Origin: Gelria sp.
GTDB taxonomy: Bacteria > Bacillota > Syntrophomonadia > Syntrophomonadales > Syntrophomonadaceae
DNA: 14,267 nucleotides
Assembly (NCBI GenBank): GCA_012839665.1
Contig: DUMX01000164.1
Span: 1 to 14,267, forward strand
Direction of reading: 5' to 3'
Shown here: positions 6,300 through 14,218 of the stretch, in pieces
How the letters are laid out: every line of letters begins with the position of its first letter
Position numbering within the stretch: the stretch's first letter is position 1
The notes under the pieces: model-generated
What the model was told of the DNA's origin: nothing
What the model saw: only the letters and a program-made list of their open reading frames with translations
Databases searched by the model: none
Position numbers and translations under genes: made by a program

Positions 6300-7142
6300 T
6301 TAAGCACGGTTTTTAATGTCATACCATACCGGACTGGCAACGAATATGGAAGAATAACACCCTATAACAAACCCTATAACCATGGCCAGTATAAAATACC
6401 TGATATTTCCGCCACCAAAGGCTAATAGTGCAATTAAAGCAAATAAAGAGGTTAATACTGTATTTATAGAACGGTTAAGCGACTGCATAATACTTCGATT
6501 AACCAGACTAGCATAATCTTCCTTACGCTTCATCCGCAGGTTTTCTCTAATACGGTCAAAGATAACTATAGTATCGTTTATCGAATAACCGACTACGGTC
6601 AGGATGGCAGCAATAAAAGAGGTATTAATTTCCCACTGGAAAAGGGAGAAGAGACCCAATACAAATAATACATCATGGATTTCAGAGACAATCGCCGCAA
6701 CTCCGAAGGTCCACTCAAAGCGAATACTAATGTATATGAGCATAGCAACAGCTGCAATAATTACCGCCAGGATAGCCTTATTAGTCAACTCTTTGCCAAT
6801 AGATGCTCCTACACTTTCCGCACTGAGGAATTCCACGTTATTAAATTTGGCTTCCAGTGTATCCAGTAATTCTCGGGTTTGTTCCTGATCTAATTCGGTA
6901 GTACGAATTAAAAACTGATTTCCACTCTTGCTTACATCGGCACGTTCCATGCCAATTTCCTGTAATGCACTCCTGACCTGGGCAGATTGCACGGAAGATT
7001 CCATCTGCACCTGGACAATAGACCCCCCGGTGAAATCAATACCCAGGTTTAAACCATTAATAACCAGGGACACTAATCCAGGGATTATAATCAATAGTGA
7101 TATGATGTAGAAAACTTTTCTTCTTTTAATGAAAATATCCAT
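6300..7142 (-). CDS. secF: Protein translocase subunit SecF
   Basis: SecF is half of the SecDF unit, a membrane protein of the RND superfamily that uses the ion gradient to assist late steps of Sec-dependent export. Length of 280 aa is normal. Visible: an N-terminal membrane segment (about 10-30), the family hallmark GIDFTGG at 34-40, an extracytoplasmic P1-like domain (about 41-120), then five further membrane segments including GYSINDTIVIFDRIRE at 185-200, which carries the conserved Asp and Arg of the transport core. ATG start with GGGGAG close upstream, 12 nt after secD, so the two are surely co-transcribed and probably made in equal amounts. Confidence 0.96.
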   Translation of the reverse strand: MDIFIKRRKVFYIISLLIIIPGLVSLVINGLNLGIDFTGGSIVQVQMESSVQSAQVRSALQEIGMERADVSKSGNQFLIRTTELDQEQTRELLDTLEAKFNNVEFLSAESVGASIGKELTNKAILAVIIAAVAMLIYISIRFEWTFGVAAIVSEIHDVLFVLGLFSLFQWEINTSFIAAILTVVGYSINDTIVIFDRIRENLRMKRKEDYASLVNRSIMQSLNRSINTVLTSLFALIALLAFGGGNIRYFILAMVIGFVIGCYSSIFVASPVWYDIKNRA

Positions 7143-7154
7143 GATTCTCCCCCC

Positions 7155-8363
7155 TTATACTCCGTATAATTTCTTATTCTTAGAAACATGTCCCACCTGT
7201 ATAAGCAAGTAACGGGTAAAGGTAAGGGCTACCAGCATACTGGCGACAACACCTATGGAAAGCGTGACCGCAAAGCCTTTTACCGGTCCAGTTCCAAAGT
7301 ACATCAGAACCATGGCACTTATAAGCGTGGTAATATTGGAGTCCAAAATCGTCCATAAAGCCCTTTTAAACCCAGCATCAATGGCCGCGTGTAAGGTTTT
7401 CCCGTAACGTAGTTCTTCTTTTAAGCGCTCATAAATAATAACATTGGCATCAACTGCCATACCAATAGACAAGGCGAAACCTGCTATGCCTGGAAGAGTC
7501 AATACTGCCCCCAGCAGGGACATGGTCCCCAAAACTAGTAACGAATATAAAACCAGTGATATATCTGCTACCAATCCAGGCAGACGGTAATAACCAAGCA
7601 TGAAAATAAGTATAGCGATCAGTCCTATGATACCTGCCTTTATGCTTTTACTCAAAGAGTCGGCACCCAAGACAGGACCAATAGACCTTTTCTCTATAAC
7701 CTTTAAACTAACGGGCAGGGCTCCGGAGCGAAGTAAAACCGCTAAATCCTGCGCCTCTTTGGCCGTAAAATTACCGGTTATACGGGCAGTACCATCAGTT
7801 ATTGGTTCCTGAACTGTAGGAGCTGAAATAATACTCCCATCTATTACAATTTTTATAGGTTTTCCTACATTTTCCGAAGTTGCCTTAGCAAAAAGACGAC
7901 TTCCTTCTTTGTCAAAATCAATAAGGACTTCAGCCCCTTCCCCGGTTTGAGTCATGCGGGCCTGAGCGTCCTTAAGGTGTTTACCGGTCACCATGACATT
8001 ATTGTTTTCATCCCAGAATTCTAATTCGGCAGTATTTTTTAGAATATCTACCGCCGCTTCCGGGTCGTCCTCTCCAGCTATCTCAACTACTACCCGGTTT
8101 TGCCCCTGGGGATAGAGAGCAGTTTCTTTTACTCCCAGCTTATCAACCCGGTCACGTAGTATACCTACTGCCTTTTGAATGGTATCGGGGGTTACTTTCT
8201 GACCCTCTTTTTCCTCAGCCTCAAGCACCACCCGTAATCCGCCACTTAAATCCAGCCCCAAGTTCAGATTGTTTACAATGGGCTGGTACAGAAAATAAGC
8301 TAGTAATCCCAAAGCAATAACTATTGCCGTGATTACCAGAATACTGGGGGTTTTCTCCTGCAC
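7155..8363 (-). CDS. secD: Protein translocase subunit SecD
   Basis: SecD partners SecF in the cytoplasmic membrane and supports Sec-dependent protein export. The 402-aa protein has one N-terminal membrane segment (8-27), GLDLSGG at 36-42, a periplasm-type P1 region (about 45-235) and a C-terminal six-helix-type bundle with GMAVDANVIIYER at 301-313 (conserved proton-path Asp305 and Arg313) and LDSNITTLISA at 340-350. It is shorter than the enterobacterial protein because the P1 domain is compact, as is usual in Firmicutes. The start is GTG with GGAGGA 8 nt upstream. It follows the HD-domain gene by 34 nt and precedes secF by 12 nt. SecD and SecF are separate proteins here, unlike the fused SecDF of Bacillus subtilis. 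Confidence 0.96.
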   Translation of the reverse strand: MQEKTPSILVITAIVIALGLLAYFLYQPIVNNLNLGLDLSGGLRVVLEAEEKEGQKVTPDTIQKAVGILRDRVDKLGVKETALYPQGQNRVVVEIAGEDDPEAAVDILKNTAELEFWDENNNVMVTGKHLKDAQARMTQTGEGAEVLIDFDKEGSRLFAKATSENVGKPIKIVIDGSIISAPTVQEPITDGTARITGNFTAKEAQDLAVLLRSGALPVSLKVIEKRSIGPVLGADSLSKSIKAGIIGLIAILIFMLGYYRLPGLVADISLVLYSLLVLGTMSLLGAVLTLPGIAGFALSIGMAVDANVIIYERLKEELRYGKTLHAAIDAGFKRALWTILDSNITTLISAMVLMYFGTGPVKGFAVTLSIGVVASMLVALTFTRYLLIQVGHVSKNKKLYGV

Positions 8364-8397
8364 CGTATGTTTCCTCCTTCCAACTACTTTAGTATAT

Positions 8398-9057
8398 CTA
8401 TAAAAGCGTGGCTCCGTTGATAATCAATTCGAATTCACACCCCAGGAAATTAGCAGCCCGGCGACACATCAGCATTCGGCTTAAGAAAATCTCGAAGTAT
8501 TCCATCACCGGACATATCTTGGTATCAATAACTAATTCCATAGTGATAACCCGATTATCATCGTCAATATTTAGAATCGAATACTCCGCAGCGTAATTTA
8601 CCCGGTCATGAATATCGAAAGTAGCTACATCCAAATTACGTACCCGGTTTCTATGTACATGCGACTTGTCAGCCAATATAAGAGCAGCAGCTACCTGATT
8701 AACCGGATGACCACTGCCCTCATCATGGTTGCCAATAGCCGCACATATTATTGCTACTTCCCTTATATCCATACCCATACGGCGAAGTATTTCCTGAGCT
8801 ATTAAGGCTCCACTCTGACTATGTCCATTACGAGTGATTACATTACCCAGGTCATGCATATAACCTGCAATCCCTGCTAACTCGGCCACACGCTCATTAT
8901 AACCTAATGTGAGCATTATTTCCCTACTGAGACGGCTTACCAGAGATAAATGCAAATGCCCATGATCGGTAAAACCCATTACCCCCAGATGTTCATTGCC
9001 CTTCTCAATAAAAGTTTGCACTATCGGATTCTTTTTCACCGTTTCCAAAGTTACCAT
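8398..9057 (-). CDS. HD-domain metal-dependent phosphohydrolase, substrate unknown
   Basis: A 219-aa protein with an HD-superfamily fold. Visible metal-binding pattern: His32 in DHGHLHLSLV (31-40), the His-Asp pair in GYMHDLGN (65-72), His79 in NGHSQSG, GNHDEG at 109-114 and the final Asp130 in ILADKSHVHR. This full set suggests an active, probably binuclear hydrolase rather than a degenerate one. The N-terminal 25 residues precede the domain, and residues about 150-219 form a tail with mixed strand-helix character and no motif I know. No membrane segment or signal peptide. HD proteins cut nucleotides or other phosphate esters; nothing identifies the substrate. It sits between yajC (6 nt away) and secD (34 nt), with no strong ribosome-binding site of its own, so translation is probably coupled to yajC. 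Its link to protein export is unknown. Confidence 0.85.
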   Translation of the reverse strand: MVTLETVKKNPIVQTFIEKGNEHLGVMGFTDHGHLHLSLVSRLSREIMLTLGYNERVAELAGIAGYMHDLGNVITRNGHSQSGALIAQEILRRMGMDIREVAIICAAIGNHDEGSGHPVNQVAAALILADKSHVHRNRVRNLDVATFDIHDRVNYAAEYSILNIDDDNRVITMELVIDTKICPVMEYFEIFLSRMLMCRRAANFLGCEFELIINGATLL

Positions 9058-9063
9058 AGAACT

Positions 9064-9342
9064 TTAATCATCCTCAACCTTATAAGCAATAGCCCTTTTT
9101 ATAAACTCTACTTCGGTATTATCGCTAATTTTCACTATTACGGTATCGTCTTTAATTTTTGCGACGACTCCATTAACTCCACCTATAGATACTACTTTAT
9201 CCCCTTTCTTCAAGTCTTCGAGTAGAGTTTTATGCCTTTTCTCTTCTTTTTTACGGGGCATTATCAGAAAAACATAAAAAATTAGTATAAATACCCCTAG
9301 CCAAATCAACAATGACAACCAACTTTGAGTATTAGCTTCCAT
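9064..9342 (-). CDS. yajC: Preprotein translocase subunit YajC
   Basis: YajC is a small single-pass membrane protein that associates with SecDF and the Sec translocon. The 92-aa product has one membrane helix (about 8-28), then LIMPRKKEEKR (the cytoplasmic basic motif, with MPRKK where many homologues have RPQ), and a soluble domain with KKGDKVVSIGGVNGVVAKI near 45-63 typical of the family. I chose the ATG at 9342 rather than the in-frame GTG at 9354 because AAGGAG is 11 nt from the ATG but directly abuts the GTG. It lies downstream of tgt and upstream of the HD gene and secD, matching the widespread tgt-yajC-secD-secF order except for the inserted HD gene. Confidence 0.94.
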   Translation of the reverse strand: MEANTQSWLSLLIWLGVFILIFYVFLIMPRKKEEKRHKTLLEDLKKGDKVVSIGGVNGVVAKIKDDTVIVKISDNTEVEFIKRAIAYKVEDD

Positions 9343-9353
9343 ACAAACAATCA

Positions 9354-9359
9354 CTCCTT
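9354..9359 (-). promoter_or_regulatory. Ribosome-binding site deciding the yajC start
   Basis: AAGGAG on the minus strand, 11 nt before the ATG at 9342 and overlapping the alternative GTG at 9354 by one base, which rules that GTG out. Confidence 0.7.
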
Positions 9360-9385
9360 GTAAACTTAATTAATATTCTCTATTA

Positions 9386-9406
9386 AACAGGTAGATTCCT
9401 CCTGTT
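9386..9406 (-). other. Small hairpin after tgt
   Basis: AACAGG (9386-9391) and CCTGTT (9401-9406) pair around a 9-nt loop, starting at the tgt stop codon. On the minus strand the stem is followed by TAATAG, not a true T-run. It may slightly attenuate read-through from tgt into yajC, or have no function. Confidence 0.3.
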
Positions 9407-10511
9407 AAAACTTGTAGGTGTTTAAGAAATCATGGTAAAAGGTCGAAAACTGGCCCAATTTAATTGCACTTCTTATATTTTCCATCAATTTTACCAGAAA
9501 GTAAACATTATGGTAGCTAAGAAGTCTATGCGCCAGCATTTCTTCGGCCTTAATAAGGTGTCGCAAATAAGCTCGGCTATAGTTACGACATACATAACAA
9601 TCACAAGAATTATCTATGGGGGAAAAGTCATCAGCATAGGAAGCATTACGTACAGTTATTTTCCCTGCCGCAGTATAGGCAGTCCCATGCCGGGCCAGGC
9701 GGGTAGGGAGTACGCAATCAAACATATCCACCCCCCTTTTAACTCCTTCCAGCAAGTCTTCCGGTGTACCCACCCCCATCAGGTATCTAGGTTTGTCCAC
9801 TGGTAGCAAGTCATGCATAAGCTCCAGTATTCTGTACATATCTTCTTTTGGTTCACCTACACTGAGTCCCCCGATAGCATAGGCTGGAAAATCCATTTTT
9901 ATGAGCTCTAATGCACTTTTTTCCCTCAGGTCAGGAAAGATATTACCCTGGACAATGGCAAATAAGGTCTGATCGCTGCGGTGATGACTCTCTTTACAGC
10001 GCTCAGCCCACAGTGAGGTCCGGATTACAGCCTGTAGGGCCTCCTCGTAACTACAGGGATAAGGGGCACATTCATCAAAGCACATGACAATATCGGCACC
10101 CAACTGCTGTTCTATGTGCATAACTTTTTCCGGACTCAAAAAATGAACAGACCCATCTATATGAGAATTAAAATATACCCCTTCATCAGTGGTGCGCCTT
10201 AGTTTGGCCAGGCTGAAAACCTGAAAACCACCACTATCAGTTAATATATTTCCTTTCCAGTTCATGAAGCGGTGCAGCCCTCCGGCCTGGGCAATTAATT
10301 CTTCTCCCGGGCGCAGGTATAAGTGATAAGCATTGGATAATATTATTTGCACCCCTATTTCGTATAATTCTTCAGGAGTCAGGGTTTTGACTGTACCCTG
10401 GGTTCCCACCGGCATAAAAACCGGGGTATCAATAACCCCATGTCCAGTCGTTATCCGCCCCAGACGAGCAGCACTACTACTATCCTGTTTTAAGAGTTCA
10501 AAACGAAACAT
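9405..10511 (-). CDS. tgt: tRNA-guanine transglycosylase (queuine/preQ1 inserting)
   Basis: Tgt replaces guanine-34 of tRNAs with GUN anticodons by the queuosine precursor preQ1. The 368-aa length is typical of bacterial Tgt. Seen: TDSGGFQVFSL at 91-101 (substrate-base Asp92), QGN at 188-190, GGLSVGE at 214-220, DMFDCVLPTRLARHG at 262-276 with the nucleophile Asp265, and the zinc site CDCYVC at 303-308 (Cys303, Cys305, Cys308) with His334. ATG start with GGGAG 6-7 nt upstream. It follows queA by 19 nt in one queuosine gene run, and yajC-secDF lie downstream, the arrangement found in many bacteria. Confidence 0.97.
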   Translation of the reverse strand: MFRFELLKQDSSSAARLGRITTGHGVIDTPVFMPVGTQGTVKTLTPEELYEIGVQIILSNAYHLYLRPGEELIAQAGGLHRFMNWKGNILTDSGGFQVFSLAKLRRTTDEGVYFNSHIDGSVHFLSPEKVMHIEQQLGADIVMCFDECAPYPCSYEEALQAVIRTSLWAERCKESHHRSDQTLFAIVQGNIFPDLREKSALELIKMDFPAYAIGGLSVGEPKEDMYRILELMHDLLPVDKPRYLMGVGTPEDLLEGVKRGVDMFDCVLPTRLARHGTAYTAAGKITVRNASYADDFSPIDNSCDCYVCRNYSRAYLRHLIKAEEMLAHRLLSYHNVYFLVKLMENIRSAIKLGQFSTFYHDFLNTYKF

Positions 10512-10530
10512 TAACTTCTCCCGTAATTCC

Positions 10531-11586
10531 TTAGACTACCAGCATTGCATCACCGTAACTGAAAAAGCGGTAGCTATTTTCAACCGCATGCTGGTAGGCC
10601 TGCATGATATTATTATACCCGGCAAAGGCCGCTACCAACATAATAAGCGACGAGCCGGGAAGGTGAAAGTTAGTCAGCAGGCGGTCTACCGCCTTAATTT
10701 CATAACCAGGATAGATAAACTTGTTGGTTTTACCTTCCCCGGCAGTAAAACCATGGTTAATATTATAGACTGTTTCCAGAGTCCTTACCACTGTAGTACC
10801 AACTGCAATTATCTTTTTACCTTTTTGGCGGGTCTGGTTGAGTAAGGCTGCAGTTTCTTGATCCACCCGATAATATTCATAATGCATCTGGTGCTGGCGA
10901 ATATCACTAACACTTACCGGGCGAAAAGTACCTAATCCTACATGTAGTAAAATATAGCACAGATTGACTCCTTTATCCTGAATGCGCTGAAGTAATTGTT
11001 GGCTAAAATGTAGACCGGCAGTAGGAGCAGCAGCAGAACCTTTTTCCCGGGCGTAAATAGTCTGGTAACTTTGCTTATCAGATTTTTCTACCGGGCGATT
11101 AATGTAAGGAGGTAAGGGCATTTGACCCAACTGGTCAATAAAAGCCATTTCATCTACACAATTCCTAAATTCTATCAATCTGCCTCCAGCCATATTGAGC
11201 TCGGCCATTATCTCTACCTCTACATCACTCTGGTTGAACCTTACCCGATTACCTGGTTTTAACCGTTTTGCCGGTCTAACCAGGGCCTCCCATTGTTTAC
11301 CCTGCTGATTTAATAAAAGTATTTCTACCCGAGCTCCACTGTCTTTATAGCCATAAAGCCGGGCTGGAATTACTCTAGTATCATTAAGTACCAGGGTATC
11401 GCCACTTTCCAGATAATTAATAACATCTGAAAACACATAATCTTTTATCAACCCGGATTGCCGGTCTAAGATTAATAGACGGGACTGGTCCCGGGGTTGA
11501 ACCGGGTATTGTGCTATTAAATGAGGTGGCAGGTCAAACTGATAGCTTTGCAGGTTATAGATACTATTTTCCTTATTTTCAAACAT
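10531..11586 (-). CDS. queA: tRNA preQ1(34) S-adenosylmethionine ribosyltransferase-isomerase
   Basis: QueA transfers and isomerises the ribosyl moiety of S-adenosylmethionine onto preQ1 in tRNA, giving epoxyqueuosine. The 351-aa product has LVLNDTRVIPARL at 65-77, MPLPPYI at 156-162, IYAREKGSAAAPTAGLHF at 177-194, HVGLGTFRPV at 215-224 and a C-terminal LLTNFHLPGSSL block, all strong family signatures; the length is normal. The ATG lies only 4 nt after the DUF2905 stop and has at best a weak AGGCAGG upstream, so translation is likely coupled. The substrate is made by Tgt from the next gene, and the product is used by QueH from the gene two places upstream. Confidence 0.97.
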   Translation of the reverse strand: MFENKENSIYNLQSYQFDLPPHLIAQYPVQPRDQSRLLILDRQSGLIKDYVFSDVINYLESGDTLVLNDTRVIPARLYGYKDSGARVEILLLNQQGKQWEALVRPAKRLKPGNRVRFNQSDVEVEIMAELNMAGGRLIEFRNCVDEMAFIDQLGQMPLPPYINRPVEKSDKQSYQTIYAREKGSAAAPTAGLHFSQQLLQRIQDKGVNLCYILLHVGLGTFRPVSVSDIRQHQMHYEYYRVDQETAALLNQTRQKGKKIIAVGTTVVRTLETVYNINHGFTAGEGKTNKFIYPGYEIKAVDRLLTNFHLPGSSLIMLVAAFAGYNNIMQAYQHAVENSYRFFSYGDAMLVV

Positions 11587-11590
11587 ATAT

Positions 11591-11815
11591 TTAACGCCTG
11601 CCTATCAAATTGATAATCAAGGTGAGGAGAAGGCTAATTACCAGGCAAGTTACTATAGGAAAGTAGAAGCTGAAGTTTCCTTTTTTAACATAAATATCCC
11701 CCGGTATTTTTATGCCATATAGCCCCAAACGTGCCAAAGCATATAGCATAATACCGGCCAAAATGATAAATAAGCCTATACCTATTAATAATTTCGCCAT
11801 AGCTTCCATTTTCAT
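11591..11815 (-). CDS. DUF2905 small membrane protein, function unknown
   Basis: A 74-aa protein with two hydrophobic helices (about 7-27 and 50-71) joined by a conserved-looking link, GLYGIKIPGDIYVKKGNFSF (residues 31-50), which I recognise as the DUF2905 pattern of a glycine-proline-aspartate turn followed by a basic, aromatic stretch. The N-terminal ATG has GGAG 6 nt upstream. It is packed between queH (29 nt gap) and queA (4 nt gap), so it is almost certainly translated with the queuosine genes. A role in queuosine metabolism, such as membrane association or precursor handling, would be inference from position only; DUF2905 genes also occur near ruvB and queA in other Firmicutes without known function. 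Confidence 0.82.
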   Translation of the reverse strand: MKMEAMAKLLIGIGLFIILAGIMLYALARLGLYGIKIPGDIYVKKGNFSFYFPIVTCLVISLLLTLIINLIGRR

Positions 11816-11844
11816 ACCAAACTCCTGCTAATCTAGATTTTTCT

Positions 11845-12405
11845 CTAAGATGAGAAAACTTTTTTGACCAGGTCGCGGGGAGCGTAACGTTCCATCTCAC
11901 TGTAAAGGCAACCGCAATACTGCTGCCTGTAAAGCCCCATGGCTTTGGAGCGCTCAACCGTTTGTTGAAATCCTTCTCGAAAGTCCTGGTATAAAAAGGG
12001 CACCCCATATTTTTCTCCCATTGCTTCCCCAACTTCCTTGATTAACTGATGTTTCTGGTATTTGCTAACTAATAAGGTAGTAGTAAAATAATCAAATTTC
12101 CCCCTTTTAGCAATATGGGCAGCCTGTTCCAGACGTAACCGGTAACAAAACAGGCAACGCTGGCTTTCTCGATAAGCAATGTTTTGAAAATATTCTATCG
12201 GATTATAGTTTTCATCATATATTACCTTCAGGTTAGTCTGACGCGCGTATTCCTCCAAAGCTTCCTGACGTTTACTATATTCGCTATAAGGGTGAATATT
12301 AGGGTTAAAAAAATAACCCATCACCTCATGACCCTGCTCCCGCAAGTAAGGAACCAGGTAACTGGCACAAGGCCCACAACAAATATGAAGAAGTACTTTC
12401 GGCAT
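11845..12405 (-). CDS. queH: Epoxyqueuosine reductase QueH (DUF208)
   Basis: QueH reduces epoxyqueuosine in tRNA to queuosine and replaces the unrelated, cobalamin-dependent QueG in many anaerobes. The 186-aa protein shows CCGPC near the N-terminus (residues 9-13), FFNPNIHPYSEY at 32-43, RCLFCYRLRLE at 83-93 (Cys84, Cys87) and YCGCLYSE at 163-170 (Cys164, Cys166). These cysteine pairs match the iron-sulfur and metal sites of the family. I chose ATG 12405, which follows AAGGTGAT by 4 nt, over the in-frame GTG at 12414 that lies inside that ribosome-binding site. It heads the queuosine run, 74 nt after ruvB, and queA and tgt follow, so the cell carries the last three pathway steps together. A gene for preQ1 synthesis is not in the window. 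Confidence 0.93.
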   Translation of the reverse strand: MPKVLLHICCGPCASYLVPYLREQGHEVMGYFFNPNIHPYSEYSKRQEALEEYARQTNLKVIYDENYNPIEYFQNIAYRESQRCLFCYRLRLEQAAHIAKRGKFDYFTTTLLVSKYQKHQLIKEVGEAMGEKYGVPFLYQDFREGFQQTVERSKAMGLYRQQYCGCLYSEMERYAPRDLVKKVFSS

Positions 12406-12409
12406 TCTA

Positions 12410-12417
12410 ATCACCTT
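12410..12417 (-). promoter_or_regulatory. Ribosome-binding site deciding the queH start
   Basis: AAGGTGAT on the minus strand, 4 nt from the ATG at 12405. The GTG within it is in frame, which would falsely lengthen the protein by three residues. Confidence 0.65.
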
Positions 12418-12442
12418 GCTTTAAAACCTGCAGTTAAAGAAT

Positions 12443-12471
12443 ATTAGTAAATAAGCGGACATTGGAATCAA
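12443..12471 (-). promoter_or_regulatory. Possible weak promoter of the queuosine genes
   Basis: In the ruvB-queH spacer the minus strand has TTGATT (12471-12466), a 17-nt spacer and ACTAAT (12448-12443). Both hexamers match the consensus at only four of six positions. The spacer is AT-rich upstream of it. Read-through from ruvAB is an equally good explanation. Confidence 0.35.
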
Positions 12472-12479
12472 TTTTTAAT

Positions 12480-13526
12480 TTATTCCCCTTCATCTTCAAA
12501 GAGACTGGCCTCTATGTTTTCCTGTACCGGGTAACCCAGGTGACGGTAGGCGTGTTCGGTAGCTACCCGGCCCCGGGGGGTTTTTTGAATAAAGCCCAAT
12601 TTTAATAAATATGGTTCATAAACATCAGTTAAAGTATCATTTTCTTCGGATACTGCAGCTGCTAATGTCTCCAGCCCTACCGGACCTCCACCAAATTTAT
12701 AAATAATCGCATCTAAAATCATGCGGTCCATATTATCTAATCCATACTCATCAATCTCCAGCATCTTCAGTGCTTGCTCCGCCATTACCTGGTTAATAGT
12801 GCCATCACCTTTGACCAGAGCATAATCGCGTACCCTTTTCAGCAGCCGATTAGCCACCCGGGGTGTTCCCCTTGAACGTTGGCCAATAGCTTGAGCACCC
12901 ACTTCATCTATAGTCAAACCTAGTATTCCCGCAGCCCGAAGAATAATGTTAGTTAATTCTTCAACTGAATAAAAATTCAGACGGCAGTTTATGCCGAACC
13001 GGTCCCGCAGGGGAGAACTTAATAGTCCCGGTCTGGTAGTAGCTCCGATTAAAGTAAATGGCGGCAAGTCTAACCTTAAGGTACGAGCCGCCGGTCCTTT
13101 TCCAATGATTATATCAATGACATAATCCTCCATAGCCGGGTACATAATTTCTTCCACACTACGGTTTAACCGATGGATTTCGTCTATAAAAAGAATTTCC
13201 CCGGGTTCCAAATTAGTTAGTATAGCAGCCAGGTCACCCGGACGTTCAATAGCCGGACCGGAAGTTTTGCGAATAGGATTACCCAATTCAGCGGCTACAA
13301 TACTGGCCAGGGTAGTCTTACCCAAGCCCGGAGGCCCGCTTAAAAGCACATGGTCCAGGCTTTCACCCCTTTCCCGAGCAGCGGCAATAAATATACTTAT
13401 GTTTTCTTTAACTCGCTCCTGACCTATGTAATCTGCCAGCCTTAAAGGCCGGATAGAAGTCTCAGCAATACCGTCCTCTTCCTGCCAGTGCGATGATATT
13501 ATCCTGTCATCTTGCACCTTATGCAT
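12480..13526 (-). CDS. ruvB: Holliday junction branch migration ATPase RuvB
   Basis: RuvB is the hexameric AAA+ motor that, with RuvA, drives Holliday-junction branch migration in recombination repair. The 348-aa product has Walker A GPPGLGKT at 64-71, Walker B ILFIDEIHR at 111-119, sensor 1 GATTRPG at 161-167, SPLRDRFG at 171-178 with the arginine finger, and a C-terminal winged helix (KFGGGPVGLETLA and later TPRGRVAT). Length is typical. The longest frame begins at a TTG (13532), but AGGGA is 6 nt from the ATG at 13526 and abuts the TTG, so ATG is preferred. It lies 9 nt after ruvA, consistent with one transcript. Confidence 0.97.
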   Translation of the reverse strand: MHKVQDDRIISSHWQEEDGIAETSIRPLRLADYIGQERVKENISIFIAAARERGESLDHVLLSGPPGLGKTTLASIVAAELGNPIRKTSGPAIERPGDLAAILTNLEPGEILFIDEIHRLNRSVEEIMYPAMEDYVIDIIIGKGPAARTLRLDLPPFTLIGATTRPGLLSSPLRDRFGINCRLNFYSVEELTNIILRAAGILGLTIDEVGAQAIGQRSRGTPRVANRLLKRVRDYALVKGDGTINQVMAEQALKMLEIDEYGLDNMDRMILDAIIYKFGGGPVGLETLAAAVSEENDTLTDVYEPYLLKLGFIQKTPRGRVATEHAYRHLGYPVQENIEASLFEDEGE

Positions 13527-13535
13527 CCCCAATCC

Positions 13536-14135
13536 CTATTTCTTCATTTGTACGTTACGAGCTTTAAGAATCTTTTTCAAGTTTTCTTCTACACTTCCGT
13601 CTAATTCCCCTCGAGACTGCATCTCCAGAACCAGGGGATAAATTTCACTACGACCATAACCAAGCACTTCCAGGGCTTCCAAAACATCATCCACACTGCT
13701 ATCATGTTGGTCAGGTACAACCGTGAGCTGTTCAGTGCTAATTTTATCTTTGAGTTCAAAAATCAGGCGACTGGCCGTTTTTTTACCTACCCCGGGGATT
13801 TTTATGAGCAATTTCTCATCCTGGCTAACGATAGCCTGGTAAAAGCCATGCGGGTCAATGAAGTCGAGAATGTTCACAGCCCCTTTGGCCCCCATACCGG
13901 AAACCCTCAACAACTGCTTGAACAGTTTTAACTCTTCTTTTTCCATGAAGCCATACAGTCTGAATTCGTTTTCCAGCACCTGTAAATAAGTATACAGCAG
14001 CACTATTTCGCCCCGGGCAGGTAATTTTGCCATATTCCGAGGCGGAATAATAACTTCATAACCTAATCCATTAACATCAACTACAATGGAATCATCATAT
14101 TGTTCAACTAAAAAGCCTCTAACAAATGAAATCAT
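13536..14135 (-). CDS. ruvA: Holliday junction branch migration protein RuvA
   Basis: RuvA binds the four-way junction as a tetramer and loads RuvB. The 199-aa form has an N-terminal OB-fold domain (1-62; MISFVRGFLVEQ start, GLGYEVIIP at 23-31), two helix-hairpin-helix motifs (LLRVSGMGAKGAVNIL at 75-90 and IKIPGVGKKTASRLIF at 111-126), a flexible linker rich in D, S and Q (about 137-148) and domain III, which contacts RuvB (DDVLEALEVLGY at 149-160). The frame extends upstream to an ATG at 14165, but the ATG at 14135 has GGGGGAAGG 7 nt before it and gives the standard length. It is the first gene of the window in reading order; ruvC would be expected further upstream. No clear promoter was found. 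Confidence 0.96.
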   Translation of the reverse strand: MISFVRGFLVEQYDDSIVVDVNGLGYEVIIPPRNMAKLPARGEIVLLYTYLQVLENEFRLYGFMEKEELKLFKQLLRVSGMGAKGAVNILDFIDPHGFYQAIVSQDEKLLIKIPGVGKKTASRLIFELKDKISTEQLTVVPDQHDSSVDDVLEALEVLGYGRSEIYPLVLEMQSRGELDGSVEENLKKILKARNVQMKK

Positions 14136-14142
14136 AAAAAAT

Positions 14143-14151
14143 CCTTCCCCC
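14143..14151 (-). promoter_or_regulatory. Ribosome-binding site deciding the ruvA start
   Basis: GGGGGAAGG on the minus strand, 7 nt before the ATG at 14135. The ATG at 14165 has no such sequence and would add ten residues absent from usual RuvA proteins. Confidence 0.75.
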
Positions 14152-14218
14152 TGCACATATACCATATATAATACCTGAAAATAAGTCTCCCTGGCTATAA
14201 TTTGTGAGGGGTATGATG

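Noticed and set aside
6300..8363. Frameshifted single secDF gene
   Set aside because: secD and secF each have their own start, ribosome-binding site and full N-terminal domain, so they are true separate genes.
10333..10845. 170-codon open frame on the plus strand
   Set aside because: It lies antisense across queA and the tgt start, both firmly identified; no ribosome-binding site or known motif.
11685..12032. 115-codon open frame on the minus strand
   Set aside because: Runs out of frame across the 3' part of queH and most of the DUF2905 gene, both with good ribosome-binding sites and family motifs.
14196..14201. TATAAT on the plus strand upstream of ruvA as a divergent promoter
   Set aside because: No -35 element at 16-18 nt, no extended TGn, and no plus-strand gene begins in the remaining bases.
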